Assembly (NCBI GenBank): GCA_009668015.1
Contig: WJYB01000001.1
Span: 186,001-250,000, forward strand
DNA length: 64,000 bases
DNA from: Enterobacteriaceae bacterium RIT714
Lineage (GTDB): Bacteria; Pseudomonadota; Gammaproteobacteria; Enterobacterales; Enterobacteriaceae
Direction: 5' to 3'
Every line of letters starts with the position of its first letter. Position 1 is the first letter of the stretch. Positions 40,854-49,209 of this stretch are shown piece after piece. Both the position numbers and the translations under genes were made by a program. Below the pieces are notes generated by a model, which made no database searches, had not been told where the DNA came from, and saw only the letters and a list, made by a program, of their open reading frames with translations.

Positions 40854-42275
40854 TTACAGCACGTGAACAGATGCCGTATTGGTCGTTCCGCTTGGTACCA
40901 GCGCACCAGAAACCATGACCACAACGTCGCCTTTACGTGCCAGACCGCAATCAACCAGCTGCAGCGCCACTTCTTTACCCAGACGGTAGAAATCATCCGT
41001 AGAGGCGATCTCTTTCACCAGGTGTGGAATCACACCTTTGCTCAGAACCAGCTGACGAGCAGTGGTTTCGTTGGTGGTCAGCGCCAGAATGGTCGCGTTC
41101 GGGAAGTATTTACGTACCGCTTTAGCGGATTTACCACCCTGAGTCGCGACAACGATCAGTGGAGCATCCAGTTTCTCAGCGGTTTCTACCGCACCACGGC
41201 ACACGGCTTCGGTGATACGCAGTTTACGGCTGTCGTTGCTGTTATCCAGACGGCTGGTCATCACGCGGTCGGTACGTTCGCAGATGGTCGCCATGATGGT
41301 TACGGCTTCCAGCGGGTATTTCCCTTTTGCGGATTCGCCAGACAGCATAACGGCATCTGTACCATCCAGGATGGCGTTCGCCACGTCACCGGCTTCAGCG
41401 CGGGTAGGGCGTGGGTTTTTGATCATGGAGTCGAGCATCTGCGTTGCGGTGATAACCACTTTACGTGCACGCACACATTTCTCGATCATCATCTTCTGCG
41501 CGAAGATCACTTCTTCAACCGGGATTTCAACGCCCAGATCGCCACGCGCAACCATGATGCCGTCAGACGCTTCGAGGATTTCGTCGAAGTTGTTCAGGCC
41601 TTCCTGGTTTTCGATTTTGGAGATGATCTGGATCTTCTCGCCGCCGTGCGCTTTCAGGTGCTCACGGATTTCAGTCACGTCAGAACGCTTACGGATAAAG
41701 GAAGCAGCAACAAAATCAACGCCTTGTTCGCAACCGAAGATCAGGTCCTGTTTGTCTTTTTCAGCCAGTGCTGGCAGAGCGATGGAAACGCCTGGCAGGT
41801 TAACGCCTTTGTTTTCACCCAGGTCGCCGTTGTTCAGTACTTTACAAACAACGTTTTTGCCTTCAATTGCCGTCACTTCCATACCGATCAGGCCGTCATC
41901 CACCAGAACGGTGTTGCCAACGGACAGGTCGGTGGTGAAACCTTCGTAAGTCACAGCAACGATGTCGCTGTTACCGACAACAGTCTTATCAGTTGTGAAG
42001 GTAAAGGTCTGACCCGCTTTCAGGGAGACGTCGTTGCCGCCTTCCAGTTTGATAGTACGGATTTCAGGGCCTTTGGTATCCAGCAGGATAGCGGCTTTTT
42101 TACCGGTTTTGCTCATCACGTTGCGCAAGTTCTGGATGCGCTGGCCGTGTTCAGCATAGTCACCGTGGGAGAAGTTCAGACGCATAACGTTCATGCCGGC
42201 GTCTAACATTTTGCTCAGCATCTCTTCAGATTCGGTTTTCGGGCCGATGGTGCAAACAATTTTCGTCTTTTTCAT
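40854..42275 (-). CDS. pykF: pyruvate kinase I
   Basis: PykF converts PEP and ADP to pyruvate and ATP and is activated by fructose 1,6-bisphosphate. It has 473 residues. The barrel contains [19 protein letters not shown], the catalytic lysine region [10 protein letters not shown] and [10 protein letters not shown]. The C-terminal FBP site includes TNTASVHVL. Compared with my recollection of E. coli PykF (470), it has three extra residues in the region [16 protein letters not shown] Cra site and a TATAAT -10 lie upstream, giving a leader of about 230 bases. Confidence 0.97.
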   Translation of the reverse strand: MKKTKIVCTIGPKTESEEMLSKMLDAGMNVMRLNFSHGDYAEHGQRIQNLRNVMSKTGKKAAILLDTKGPEIRTIKLEGGNDVSLKAGQTFTFTTDKTVVGNSDIVAVTYEGFTTDLSVGNTVLVDDGLIGMEVTAIEGKNVVCKVLNNGDLGENKGVNLPGVSIALPALAEKDKQDLIFGCEQGVDFVAASFIRKRSDVTEIREHLKAHGGEKIQIISKIENQEGLNNFDEILEASDGIMVARGDLGVEIPVEEVIFAQKMMIEKCVRARKVVITATQMLDSMIKNPRPTRAEAGDVANAILDGTDAVMLSGESAKGKYPLEAVTIMATICERTDRVMTSRLDNSNDSRKLRITEAVCRGAVETAEKLDAPLIVVATQGGKSAKAVRKYFPNATILALTTNETTARQLVLSKGVIPHLVKEIASTDDFYRLGKEVALQLVDCGLARKGDVVVMVSGALVPSGTTNTASVHVL

Positions 42276-42480
42276 GACAGTCTTAGTCTTTTAAGTTGGG
42301 AAGGATATGGGAATCTCGCTCCGGGGGCGCACTGCCGCGGAGTCAAACCTGTGTTGCGAAATTTTAAATGACACGCACTAAGGATAGGTGACATCAAATG
42401 AGCGTGCAGAAGAAAGTGTGCCTGAGGATCAGCCCAACGAAGGAGAGAAGAAGTTGTACGTTGTTTTTTGTATTCCAAGC

Positions 42481-42518
42481 GCTGAAACCATTCACCCAGG
42501 GATTAGGCGCGTATTATA
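42481..42518 (-). promoter_or_regulatory. pykF promoter and Cra operator
   Basis: On the minus strand TATAAT (42518-42513) is the -10. About 16 bases downstream lies GGTGAATGGTTTCAGC (42496-42481), matching the Cra site of E. coli pykF, where Cra represses. A second palindrome GAAACGGCGTTTC (42546-42558) lies upstream near the -35. The intervening leader (42276-42480) holds no gene I can support. Confidence 0.8.
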
Positions 42519-42622
42519 CGCTGATTTTCAGATAAAAGGAAAATGGAAACGGCGTTTCAAAAATATTCTGTGCAGATTCACATAAGATTGTTATCAAGGC
42601 GTTAAGGTGAAATGGCATCTTG

Positions 42623-42649
42623 TTGCGGCAGACACCTCGCCTGCCGCAA
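42623..42649 (-). terminator. hairpin after mtcC
   Basis: TTGCGGCAG and CTGCCGCAA form a perfect 9-bp stem 6 bases past the mtcC stop. The following minus-strand sequence (CAAGATGCC) lacks a T-run, so termination may be partial. Confidence 0.5.
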
Positions 42650-42654
42650 TTCGT

Positions 42655-43800
42655 TTAAATTTTCAGCGCTTGCTCAAGATCCGCAATCAGGTCATCGGCA
42701 TCCTCTATCCCGACCGACAGGCGGATCAGCTGCGGGACAATGCCGTTGGCCAATCGCTGTTCCAGCGGGATCGAGGCGTGGGTCATGCTGTAAGGCTGGC
42801 TAACCAGACTCTCGACGCCGCCCAGGCTTTCGGCCAGCGTAAAAAGCTTCAGCTGACGAATAATCGCTGTCGCCCGTTGCGCATCGCCTTTGACCACCAC
42901 CGAGATCATGCCGCCGGGAAGGGCCATCTGTGAACGCGCCAGCTGATAATGTGGATGAGACTCCAGCCACGGGAACCAGACTTTCTCCACTTGCGAATGA
43001 TTTTCCAGCCATTGCGCAATCGCCAGCGCATTCGCGCTATGCTTTTCAACGCGCAGGGCGAGGGTGCGAATACCGCGTAAGGTCAAAAAACTGCTAAACG
43101 GATCCAGCACGCCGCCCACGGCATTTTGCAGATAACCCAGCTTATCCGCGAGCTCGCTGTTGCTGCCCACCACCGCCAGCCCGGCAACCACATCGGAATG
43201 GCCGTTGAGATATTTGGTCGCAGAATGCACCACTATATCGAAGCCAAACTCCAGCGGGCGGTGGATGACTGGCGAAGCGAAAGTATTGTCCGCCACGCTA
43301 ATCACGTTGTGTCGACGCGCAATGTCGGCAATGGCGGCGAGATCGGCCAGTTTCAGCAGGGGATTGGTGGGGGTCTCAACCCAGATCATCCGTGTGTCCG
43401 GACGAATAGCCCCTTCCAGCGCGGCCAGATCGCCCGGCTTCACCCAGCTCACCTGCAACCCCGTGCTACGTTTGCGCACGTTTTCAATCAGGCGATACGT
43501 GCCGCCGTACACATCGTCGATGGCGACGATATGGCTGTCTTTATCCAGCAGCTCCAGTACGGTAGAGATCGCCGCCAGACCGGAGGCGAACGCATACCCG
43601 CGCGTGCCGCTCTCCAGTTCGGCAATTGCCGTTTCCAGCGCGTGCCGGGTAGGATTCCCGCTGCGTGAATATTCGTAGCCGGTATGTTCGCCGGGCGACG
43701 GTTGCGCAAACGTCGAGGTGGCGTAAATGGGCGGCATCACCGCGCCGTGCTGATCGTGAAATTCACCGCTGTGAACGCTTAATGTGGCGAGAGTTTTCAT
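42655..43800 (-). CDS. mtcC: cystathionine gamma-lyase (reverse transsulfuration)
   Basis: A Cys/Met-metabolism PLP enzyme expected to split cystathionine into cysteine, 2-oxobutyrate and ammonia. The second of two adjacent ATGs (43800) sits 6 bases after AAGGAG and gives 381 residues. The PLP lysine is K196 in HSATKYLNGHSD. GAMMA-family stretches YSRSGNPTR and DNTFASPV are present. The stop of the cystathionine beta-synthase gene lies 10 bases upstream, which favours gamma-lyase over MetB or MetC activity. The mtcBC naming follows the Klebsiella methionine-to-cysteine genes. The reaction is inferred from the pairing. Confidence 0.88.
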   Translation of the reverse strand: MKTLATLSVHSGEFHDQHGAVMPPIYATSTFAQPSPGEHTGYEYSRSGNPTRHALETAIAELESGTRGYAFASGLAAISTVLELLDKDSHIVAIDDVYGGTYRLIENVRKRSTGLQVSWVKPGDLAALEGAIRPDTRMIWVETPTNPLLKLADLAAIADIARRHNVISVADNTFASPVIHRPLEFGFDIVVHSATKYLNGHSDVVAGLAVVGSNSELADKLGYLQNAVGGVLDPFSSFLTLRGIRTLALRVEKHSANALAIAQWLENHSQVEKVWFPWLESHPHYQLARSQMALPGGMISVVVKGDAQRATAIIRQLKLFTLAESLGGVESLVSQPYSMTHASIPLEQRLANGIVPQLIRLSVGIEDADDLIADLEQALKI

Positions 43801-43810
43801 CATCTTCTCC

Positions 43811-45181
43811 TTATTGTTGTAGACGGTTGCGCCAGGCGGTGAGGACATCGCTGCGCGTAATCAGGCCCAGAAAGCGGTCGTTGTCATTTATAACCGCCAC
43901 CCGACCGCGATCAAAAATCGGTTTCAGCGCACTCTCGCAGGCGTGTTTGTCGAGCACTTCGACGTTACGGGTCATGGCGTGCGTCACTGGCAGGGCGAAG
44001 CGTTCACCGTCCCCGGCGATATGGCTGACCAAATCCCACTCATCGACGATGCCCACCACCTGGCCGTTCTCCAGCACCGGTAACTGTGAGATGTCATACA
44101 GACGCATACGCGCCAGCACGGTCGCCAGCGTGTCATCCGGGGCGGCGGTGACGGTGGCGCCTTCGTCGTGGCGAAGCGCGATGTAATCAGAGAGGTCACC
44201 GGTCTGCGGACGAGCAATCAGACCCTGCTGGCGCATCCAGTCATCGTTGAACATTTTCGACAGGTATTTATTCCCGCTGTCGCAGGCAAAGGTCACCACC
44301 CGTTTAGGCGTGGTCTGCGCCTGACAATAGCGCAGCGCTGCCGCCAGCAGCGTACCGCTTGATGAGCCTGCCAGAATGCCTTCGGTTTTCAGTAAATCGC
44401 GTGCGGTGGTAAAGGCTTCGCGGTCGGTGATCCGGTACGCCTGCTGCACGCCTTCAATATGGGCCAGCGGGGGGATGAAATCTTCGCCAATCCCTTCAAC
44501 CAGCCACGATCCCGCATCTTGATGACGACCGGATTCCACCTGATCGGCCAGTACCGAGCCAGCCGGGTCCGCCAGAACGAACTCGGTTTGAGGCGAATGT
44601 TGCGCAAACCACGCCTGCAGGCCGCCCAGCGTGCCGCCTGAACCCACACCGACGACAATGGCGTCAATTTTCCCGTCCAGCTGTTCAAACAGTTCGGGGG
44701 CGGTAGAGGTGCTGTGGGCCAGCGGGTTCGCTTCGTTATTGAACTGGTCAATATAAAAGCTGCCTTCTATCTCCTGAGCCAGCCGCTGAGCATAATCCTG
44801 GTAATAGGCCGGATGACCTTTATTCACGTCGGAGCGGGTGAGCACCACCTGCGCGCCCAGCGCACGCAAATGGAAAATCTTCTCGCGGCTCATTTTATCC
44901 GGCACGACCAGCACCAGGGCGTATCCCTTTTGGGCTGCAATGAGTGCCAGCCCCAGCCCGGTATTGCCCGCAGTGGCTTCAATGATGGTTCCGCCCGGAG
45001 CGAGCAGACCTTTGCGTTCGGCTTCGTTAATCATCGACAGCGCCACGCGGTCTTTAATGGAGCCGCCTGGATTTTGGTTTTCGAGTTTTAAAAACAGTGA
45101 GCACGGGCCGGTATCGAGCTTGTGCAGCTGAATCAGCGGCGTGCGGCCAATCAGCTCTGTTACTGAATGATAAATAGTCAT
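43811..45181 (-). CDS. mtcB: cystathionine beta-synthase
   Basis: A PLP enzyme of the cysteine synthase fold that condenses homocysteine and serine to cystathionine. The ATG at 45181 (MTIYHSV) gives 456 residues. The PLP lysine is K43 in NPGGSIKDRVAL, and the substrate loop is EATAGNTGLGLA. The C-terminal third, from about residue 335, holds two CBS domains (TLATVLARMRLYDISQLPV and a second repeat ending LGLITRSDVLTAW), unlike CysK or CysM, which lack them. It precedes mtcC by 10 bases and is divergent from the MetNIQ-type operon. Confidence 0.92.
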   Translation of the reverse strand: MTIYHSVTELIGRTPLIQLHKLDTGPCSLFLKLENQNPGGSIKDRVALSMINEAERKGLLAPGGTIIEATAGNTGLGLALIAAQKGYALVLVVPDKMSREKIFHLRALGAQVVLTRSDVNKGHPAYYQDYAQRLAQEIEGSFYIDQFNNEANPLAHSTSTAPELFEQLDGKIDAIVVGVGSGGTLGGLQAWFAQHSPQTEFVLADPAGSVLADQVESGRHQDAGSWLVEGIGEDFIPPLAHIEGVQQAYRITDREAFTTARDLLKTEGILAGSSSGTLLAAALRYCQAQTTPKRVVTFACDSGNKYLSKMFNDDWMRQQGLIARPQTGDLSDYIALRHDEGATVTAAPDDTLATVLARMRLYDISQLPVLENGQVVGIVDEWDLVSHIAGDGERFALPVTHAMTRNVEVLDKHACESALKPIFDRGRVAVINDNDRFLGLITRSDVLTAWRNRLQQ

Positions 45182-45357
45182 GGTTTTTTCCTGCAAAAGG
45201 GACATGGCTGGATGATAGGACCATGAAAATTTCTCAATAAAGAACGTTTAACTGCCTTTTAGAACGGAAAGTAATATATCTGCCTGATTCAGCGGTAAGG
45301 ACTGCAAGCCGTAAAGTGCTCTGGATGTGAGGATGGCTATATAAGGACAAAATGCTG

Positions 45358-45393
45358 TAAAAATGACCATTTTTAACGCTATGACGTCGTCAT
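45358..45393. promoter_or_regulatory. two adjacent palindromes in the mtcB-metN divergent region
   Basis: TAAAAATG-AC-CATTTTTA (45358-45375) is a perfect 8-bp-arm dyad. ATGACG-T-CGTCAT (45381-45393) follows after 5 bases as a perfect 6-1-6 dyad. They lie near the middle of the 400-base divergent region, where a shared regulator would act. A weak Met-box-like AACGTCT occurs near 45511. The rest of the gap shows nothing I can name. Confidence 0.5.
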
Positions 45394-45581
45394 ATATGCA
45401 GCCGACAGATAATCATTGCCGAAAATAAGCTAATCGTCCTGAGGCCAGTAGCGGCGCGATATATTTCTGCGGGTTATAAGAAATTCTATTTTGTTCGTTT
45501 AAAACATGATAACGTCTGTTTACTATCGTTTGGACATCCATACTGCTAAACCGCTATATGCGTAACGGATAAAGAAAAAGA

Positions 45582-46604
45582 ATGATTGTTCTCAGGAATA
45601 TTTCGAAGGTTTTTGACAACGGAAAAGTGAAGTTGACCGCCGTTGATAACGTCAATTTGACGGTTGAGCAGGGGCAGATTTACGGCATTATCGGCTACAG
45701 CGGCGCCGGAAAAAGTACGCTCATTCGCCTGCTTAACGGGCTGGAAAAACCCACCGCGGGCAGCGTGACCATTAGCGGTCAGGATATCTCCGCGGCAAAG
45801 GGTGAAGACCTCCGCCAGGCGCGTTTGAAAATCAGCATGGTTTTTCAGCACTTTAACCTGCTGTGGTCGCGCACGGTTAATGAAAACATCGCCTTCTCGA
45901 TGCAGATTGCGGGCGTTCCAAAGAACACAATCAAAGTCCGGGTCGCTGAGCTGGTGGAGCTGGTAGGGCTGACCGGCCGTGAAAATGCGTATCCGTCACA
46001 ACTGAGTGGCGGACAAAAACAGCGTGTGGGCATTGCCCGTGCGCTGGCCAACAACCCGGACGTTTTGCTGTGCGATGAAGCGACCTCCGCGCTCGACCCG
46101 CAGACCACCGATCAGATCCTCGATCTGCTGCTCGACATCAACCGTCGTTTCCGGCTGACCATCGTGCTGATCACCCACGAAATGCACGTGGTGCGCAAGA
46201 TCTGTGACCGCGTGGCGGTGATGGAAAACGGCAAAGTCGTGGAGGAGGGCGACGTCCTGAGCGTCTTTACCCATCCGCAGCAGCCTATTACGCAGCAGTT
46301 TGTGCGTCAGGTCAGTCAGTATACGGAGGAAGAGGCCTTTAATCCGGAGCTGGCAAATGGCCTTGAGGGCACGGTCATCAAGCTGACCTTTACCGGCCAC
46401 AGCACCCACAAACCGATCGTGGGCGAGCTCACCCTGCGCTACGGCCTGCCGTTTAACATTTTGCACGGCAAGATGACCCAGACCGCGCACGGTGTATTTG
46501 GACAATTATGGCTGCACGTCGTGGCCTCGGAAGAACAACTGAACAATATCCTCGCCGACCTGAAGCAAAGCGATATTGAAGGCGAGGTAATTAAACATGG
46601 CTGA
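45582..46604 (+). CDS. metN: methionine-type ABC transporter ATP-binding protein
   Basis: A MetN-family ATPase. It has 340 residues. Walker A is GYSGAGKST (38-46), the signature is QLSGGQKQR and Walker B is LLCDEATSALD. The C-terminal 90 residues form the NIL (ACT-like) domain that senses methionine in MetN (VIKLTFTGHST region). It overlaps the permease gene by 8 bases. As it stands beside mtcB and not at the usual metNIQ locus, it is probably a paralogue; the symbol is by family. Confidence 0.85.
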   Translation: MIVLRNISKVFDNGKVKLTAVDNVNLTVEQGQIYGIIGYSGAGKSTLIRLLNGLEKPTAGSVTISGQDISAAKGEDLRQARLKISMVFQHFNLLWSRTVNENIAFSMQIAGVPKNTIKVRVAELVELVGLTGRENAYPSQLSGGQKQRVGIARALANNPDVLLCDEATSALDPQTTDQILDLLLDINRRFRLTIVLITHEMHVVRKICDRVAVMENGKVVEEGDVLSVFTHPQQPITQQFVRQVSQYTEEEAFNPELANGLEGTVIKLTFTGHSTHKPIVGELTLRYGLPFNILHGKMTQTAHGVFGQLWLHVVASEEQLNNILADLKQSDIEGEVIKHG

Positions 46605-47265
46605 GAATCTTTTTCCGCATCTGAAATGGGATCAACTGTGGGCCGCAACCCTGGAAACGCTCTATATGACGGCGATTTCCGGTGTGGCAACCTTCGCCCT
46701 GGGGATCGTGCTGGGTCTGGCGCTGTTTTTAACGGCCAAAGGCGGACTGTTCCATAACCGCACCGTCTACAGCGCAATCTCGATTGTGGTGAACGTTTTC
46801 CGCTCGATTCCATTCATCATTCTGATTGTTTTGCTGATCCCGTTCACCAAAACCATCGTGGGCACCATTCTGGGCGCCAACGCGGCGCTGCCTGCGCTGA
46901 TTGTCGGCGCCGCACCGTTCTACGCTCGCCTGGTGGAAATTGCCCTGCGTGAAGTGGACAAAGGGGTCATTGAAGCGACGCGATCAATGGGCGCTCGGCT
47001 GAGCACGTTAATTTTTCGGGTATTACTGCCGGAATCATCACCCGCACTGGTATCAGGTATTACGGTGACGCTCATTGCACTGGTCAGCTACAGCGCAATG
47101 GCGGGGGTGATTGGTGCAGGAGGTTTGGGAAATCTGGCTTATCTGGAAGGATTCCAGCGCAACCACGGTGATGTCACGCTGGTGGCAACGGTGACAATTT
47201 TGATCATCGTTTTCATTATCCAGTTCTGCGGCGACGTCATTACTTCACTGTTAGATAAACGCTAA
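46597..47265 (+). CDS. metI: methionine-type ABC transporter permease
   Basis: A MetI-family inner-membrane permease of 222 residues with five to six hydrophobic segments. The coupling EAA-type loop is visible (VIEATRSMGARLSTLIFRVLLPE). It overlaps the ATPase gene by 8 bases. An ERIC element begins one base after its stop and separates it from the binding-protein gene. Confidence 0.87.
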   Translation: MAENLFPHLKWDQLWAATLETLYMTAISGVATFALGIVLGLALFLTAKGGLFHNRTVYSAISIVVNVFRSIPFIILIVLLIPFTKTIVGTILGANAALPALIVGAAPFYARLVEIALREVDKGVIEATRSMGARLSTLIFRVLLPESSPALVSGITVTLIALVSYSAMAGVIGAGGLGNLAYLEGFQRNHGDVTLVATVTILIIVFIIQFCGDVITSLLDKR

Positions 47266-47389
47266 TACCCTTCATATTTCGAGCCTCAGGCGCGTTGGCT
47301 GCATTCGTTCACCCCAGTCACTTACTGTTTGTAAGCTCCTGGGGATTCGCTCACTTGCCGCCTTCCTGTGACTCGAACTATTTAGGGTA
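47266..47389. repeat. ERIC (IRU) element between metI and metQ
   Basis: A 124-bp imperfect palindrome with ends TACCCTTCATATTTCGAG and CTCGAACTATTTAGGGTA. The centre carries the ERIC2 and ERIC1R primer sequences (CACCCCAGTCACTTACTG and GTAAGCTCCTGGGGATTC). It sits inside an operon, directly after the metI stop. In RNA it would fold into a long hairpin that may act in mRNA processing or stability. Confidence 0.95.
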
Positions 47390-47413
47390 ACAACAACACA
47401 CAGGAACCACATC

Positions 47414-48226
47414 ATGAAAAAAACACTGACACTGATTGCCGCCGCAACCCTGAGCGCCCTGAGCTTTGCCTCGTGGGCGGATACGCTGACCGTGGGCGCA
47501 TCTAACACCCCGCACGCCGAAATTCTGGAGCAGGCGAAGCCCATCCTGGCGAAACAGGGTATCGATCTGGAGATCAAACCGTTCCAGGACTATATCCTGC
47601 CAAACACCGCGCTGGCTGGCCGTGACATTGATGCCAACTACTTCCAGCACATTCCGTATCTGAACAGCGTGCTGAAAGATCATGCTGGCGACAAAGATTA
47701 CGATTTTGTCAGTGCCGGCGCGATCCACATCGAGCCAATTGGTATTTACTCTAAAAAATACAAGTCGCTGAAAGATCTGCCGGAAGGCGGCAAAATCATC
47801 ATGCGTGATGCGGTCTCCGAAGAGGGGCGTATTCTCTCTATCTTCGAAAAAGAGGGCGTGATTAAACTGAAGCCTGGCATCGACAAAGTGACGGCGCGCA
47901 TCAGCGACATCGTTGAAAACCCGAAAAAACTGCAGTTCACGCCAAACGTAGAAGCCTCTCTGCTGCCGCAGATGTATAACAATGACGAAGGCGCAGCGGT
48001 CGTGATTAACGCCAACTACGCTATCGACGCGGGTCTGGACCCGGTTCACGATCCGATTGCCGTTGAAAGCGGTGAGAACAACCCGTATGCCAACATCATC
48101 ACCGTGCATCGTGGTGACGAGAAGAAAAAAGATATCGTAGCGCTGGTGAGTGTCCTGCATTCAAAAGAGATTCAGGACTGGATCCGCACCAAATATAAAG
48201 GCGCGGTTATTCCGGTAAACAACTAA
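47414..48226 (+). CDS. metQ: MetQ/NlpA-family substrate-binding protein
   Basis: A periplasmic binding protein of the NlpA/MetQ family, 270 residues. Unlike E. coli MetQ, it has no lipobox: the signal peptide ends with an AxA-type site (ASWA, about residue 22), so it should be a soluble periplasmic protein. Family stretches NTPHAEILEQAKPIL, GRDIDANYFQHIPYL and VINANYAIDAGLDP are present. The partners metN and metI lie upstream beyond the ERIC element. Ligand is probably methionine or a related sulfur compound, given mtcBC; this is inference. Confidence 0.87.
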   Translation: MKKTLTLIAAATLSALSFASWADTLTVGASNTPHAEILEQAKPILAKQGIDLEIKPFQDYILPNTALAGRDIDANYFQHIPYLNSVLKDHAGDKDYDFVSAGAIHIEPIGIYSKKYKSLKDLPEGGKIIMRDAVSEEGRILSIFEKEGVIKLKPGIDKVTARISDIVENPKKLQFTPNVEASLLPQMYNNDEGAAVVINANYAIDAGLDPVHDPIAVESGENNPYANIITVHRGDEKKKDIVALVSVLHSKEIQDWIRTKYKGAVIPVNN

Positions 48227-48244
48227 TTATTTGACGGCATAGTG

Positions 48245-48278
48245 AAAGCCCGGCGAGTGACTCGCCGGGCTTTTTTTG
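48245..48278 (+). terminator. metNIQ terminator
   Basis: AAAGCCCGGCGAG, loop TGA and CTCGCCGGGCTTTTTTT form a long GC stem with a T-run, 18 bases after the metQ stop. Confidence 0.95.
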
Positions 48279-48332
48279 TATACGTTCTGTTAATCATTTA
48301 AGCTGCTCCTTTAAGGCAATGGAGTGATGGCA

Positions 48333-48542
48333 ATGGGCAATGTGACCAAAGACGAAGCGCTTTACCAGGAAATGTGCCGGGTGGTGGGGAAAGTGGTGCT
48401 TGAAATGCGTGATTTAGGGCAGGAGCCAAAGCATATTGTGATTGCAGGAGTGCTGCGCACCGCACTGGCGAACCAGCGCGTGAAACGCAGCGAACTGACA
48501 ACAGAAGCCATGGAGACGGTGGTTAAAGCGCTGGCTGGTTAA
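48333..48542 (+). CDS. fumD: fumarase D
   Basis: FumD (YdhZ) is a small fumarase-like protein of 69 residues with reported fumarase activity in E. coli. The ATG at 48333 (MGNVTKD) lies 8 bases after GGAG and matches the E. coli length; ATG 48327 and GTG 48324 are alternatives. The core EMCRVVGKVVLEMRDLGQEP is strongly conserved. In K-12 it neighbours pykF, so the sulfur block separates the pair here. Its last 20 bases overlap the tail of the convergent permease gene. Confidence 0.92.
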   Translation: MGNVTKDEALYQEMCRVVGKVVLEMRDLGQEPKHIVIAGVLRTALANQRVKRSELTTEAMETVVKALAG

Positions 48543-49209
48543 TCCGCCAGCGTTTGGCTATTTGCTCAAGGGAACAGCAAAGAAGGTAGTAGACAACGCC
48601 CGTAAAGATAAAGATCGCCGCCGGGTAGATTTGCACCCGGTTATTCACTTGCCCGGCCACGGTGGTCAGCTCCGGCACGTTGACAATAAAGGCCAGCGAG
48701 GTGTCTTTCAGCAGACTAATAAAGATACCCAGCAGAGACGGCAAAATCGTACGCAGTACCTGCGGCAGCATAATCAGCCACAGCGTCTGCTGCGTACCAA
48801 AACCCTGCGTCAGCGCTGCTTCGTACTGACCGTGGGGCAAGGCCCGCAGACCAGCCAGCACCGAGTGCATTACGGCGGCAGCGGTGAACCAGGCCAGCGC
48901 CAGCGTTACGGTCAGCGCGCCGGGCAGATCGCCACCGGTGATCAGCGGCAACAGATACCACATCCAGAAAATCACAAAGATAAGCGGGATCCCGCGAATC
49001 ACCTCGGCCCATAAAAACAACATCCTGCGCACGATCCCAGGGAAACGCCATGCCAGACCGGCCAGCACAATCCCCGCCGGTAACGCCAGAGCGGCCGCAC
49101 CCAGCGCCATCAGCAGCGTCAGCAACACCCCGCCGGGCTGGCCGGCGGACAGACGGCCCCAGAGCAGATAATCGAGATTATCGGTAATAATGGTGAATCC
49201 GGCGATCAT
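48523..49209 (-). CDS. polar amino-acid ABC transporter permease (second subunit)
   Basis: A 228-residue inner-membrane permease of the HisM/GlnP type. Hydrophobic segments are clear, and the coupling stretch reads HGQYEAALTQGFGTQQTLWLI. It is the last gene of a four-gene importer, overlapping the first permease by 4 bases (ATGA). The C-terminus overlaps fumD tail to tail. The substrate is not readable from sequence. Confidence 0.86.
   Translation of the reverse strand: MIAGFTIITDNLDYLLWGRLSAGQPGGVLLTLLMALGAAALALPAGIVLAGLAWRFPGIVRRMLFLWAEVIRGIPLIFVIFWMWYLLPLITGGDLPGALTVTLALAWFTAAAVMHSVLAGLRALPHGQYEAALTQGFGTQQTLWLIMLPQVLRTILPSLLGIFISLLKDTSLAFIVNVPELTTVAGQVNNRVQIYPAAIFIFTGVVYYLLCCSLEQIAKRWRINQPAL

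Noticed and set aside
40863..42206. 447-residue antisense frame inside pykF
   Set aside because: Shadow of a highly biased gene; pykF is certain from motifs and length.
45490..45540. Met box (MetJ operator) array before metN
   Set aside because: Only one weak AACGTCT unit; no tandem 8-base repeats as needed for MetJ.
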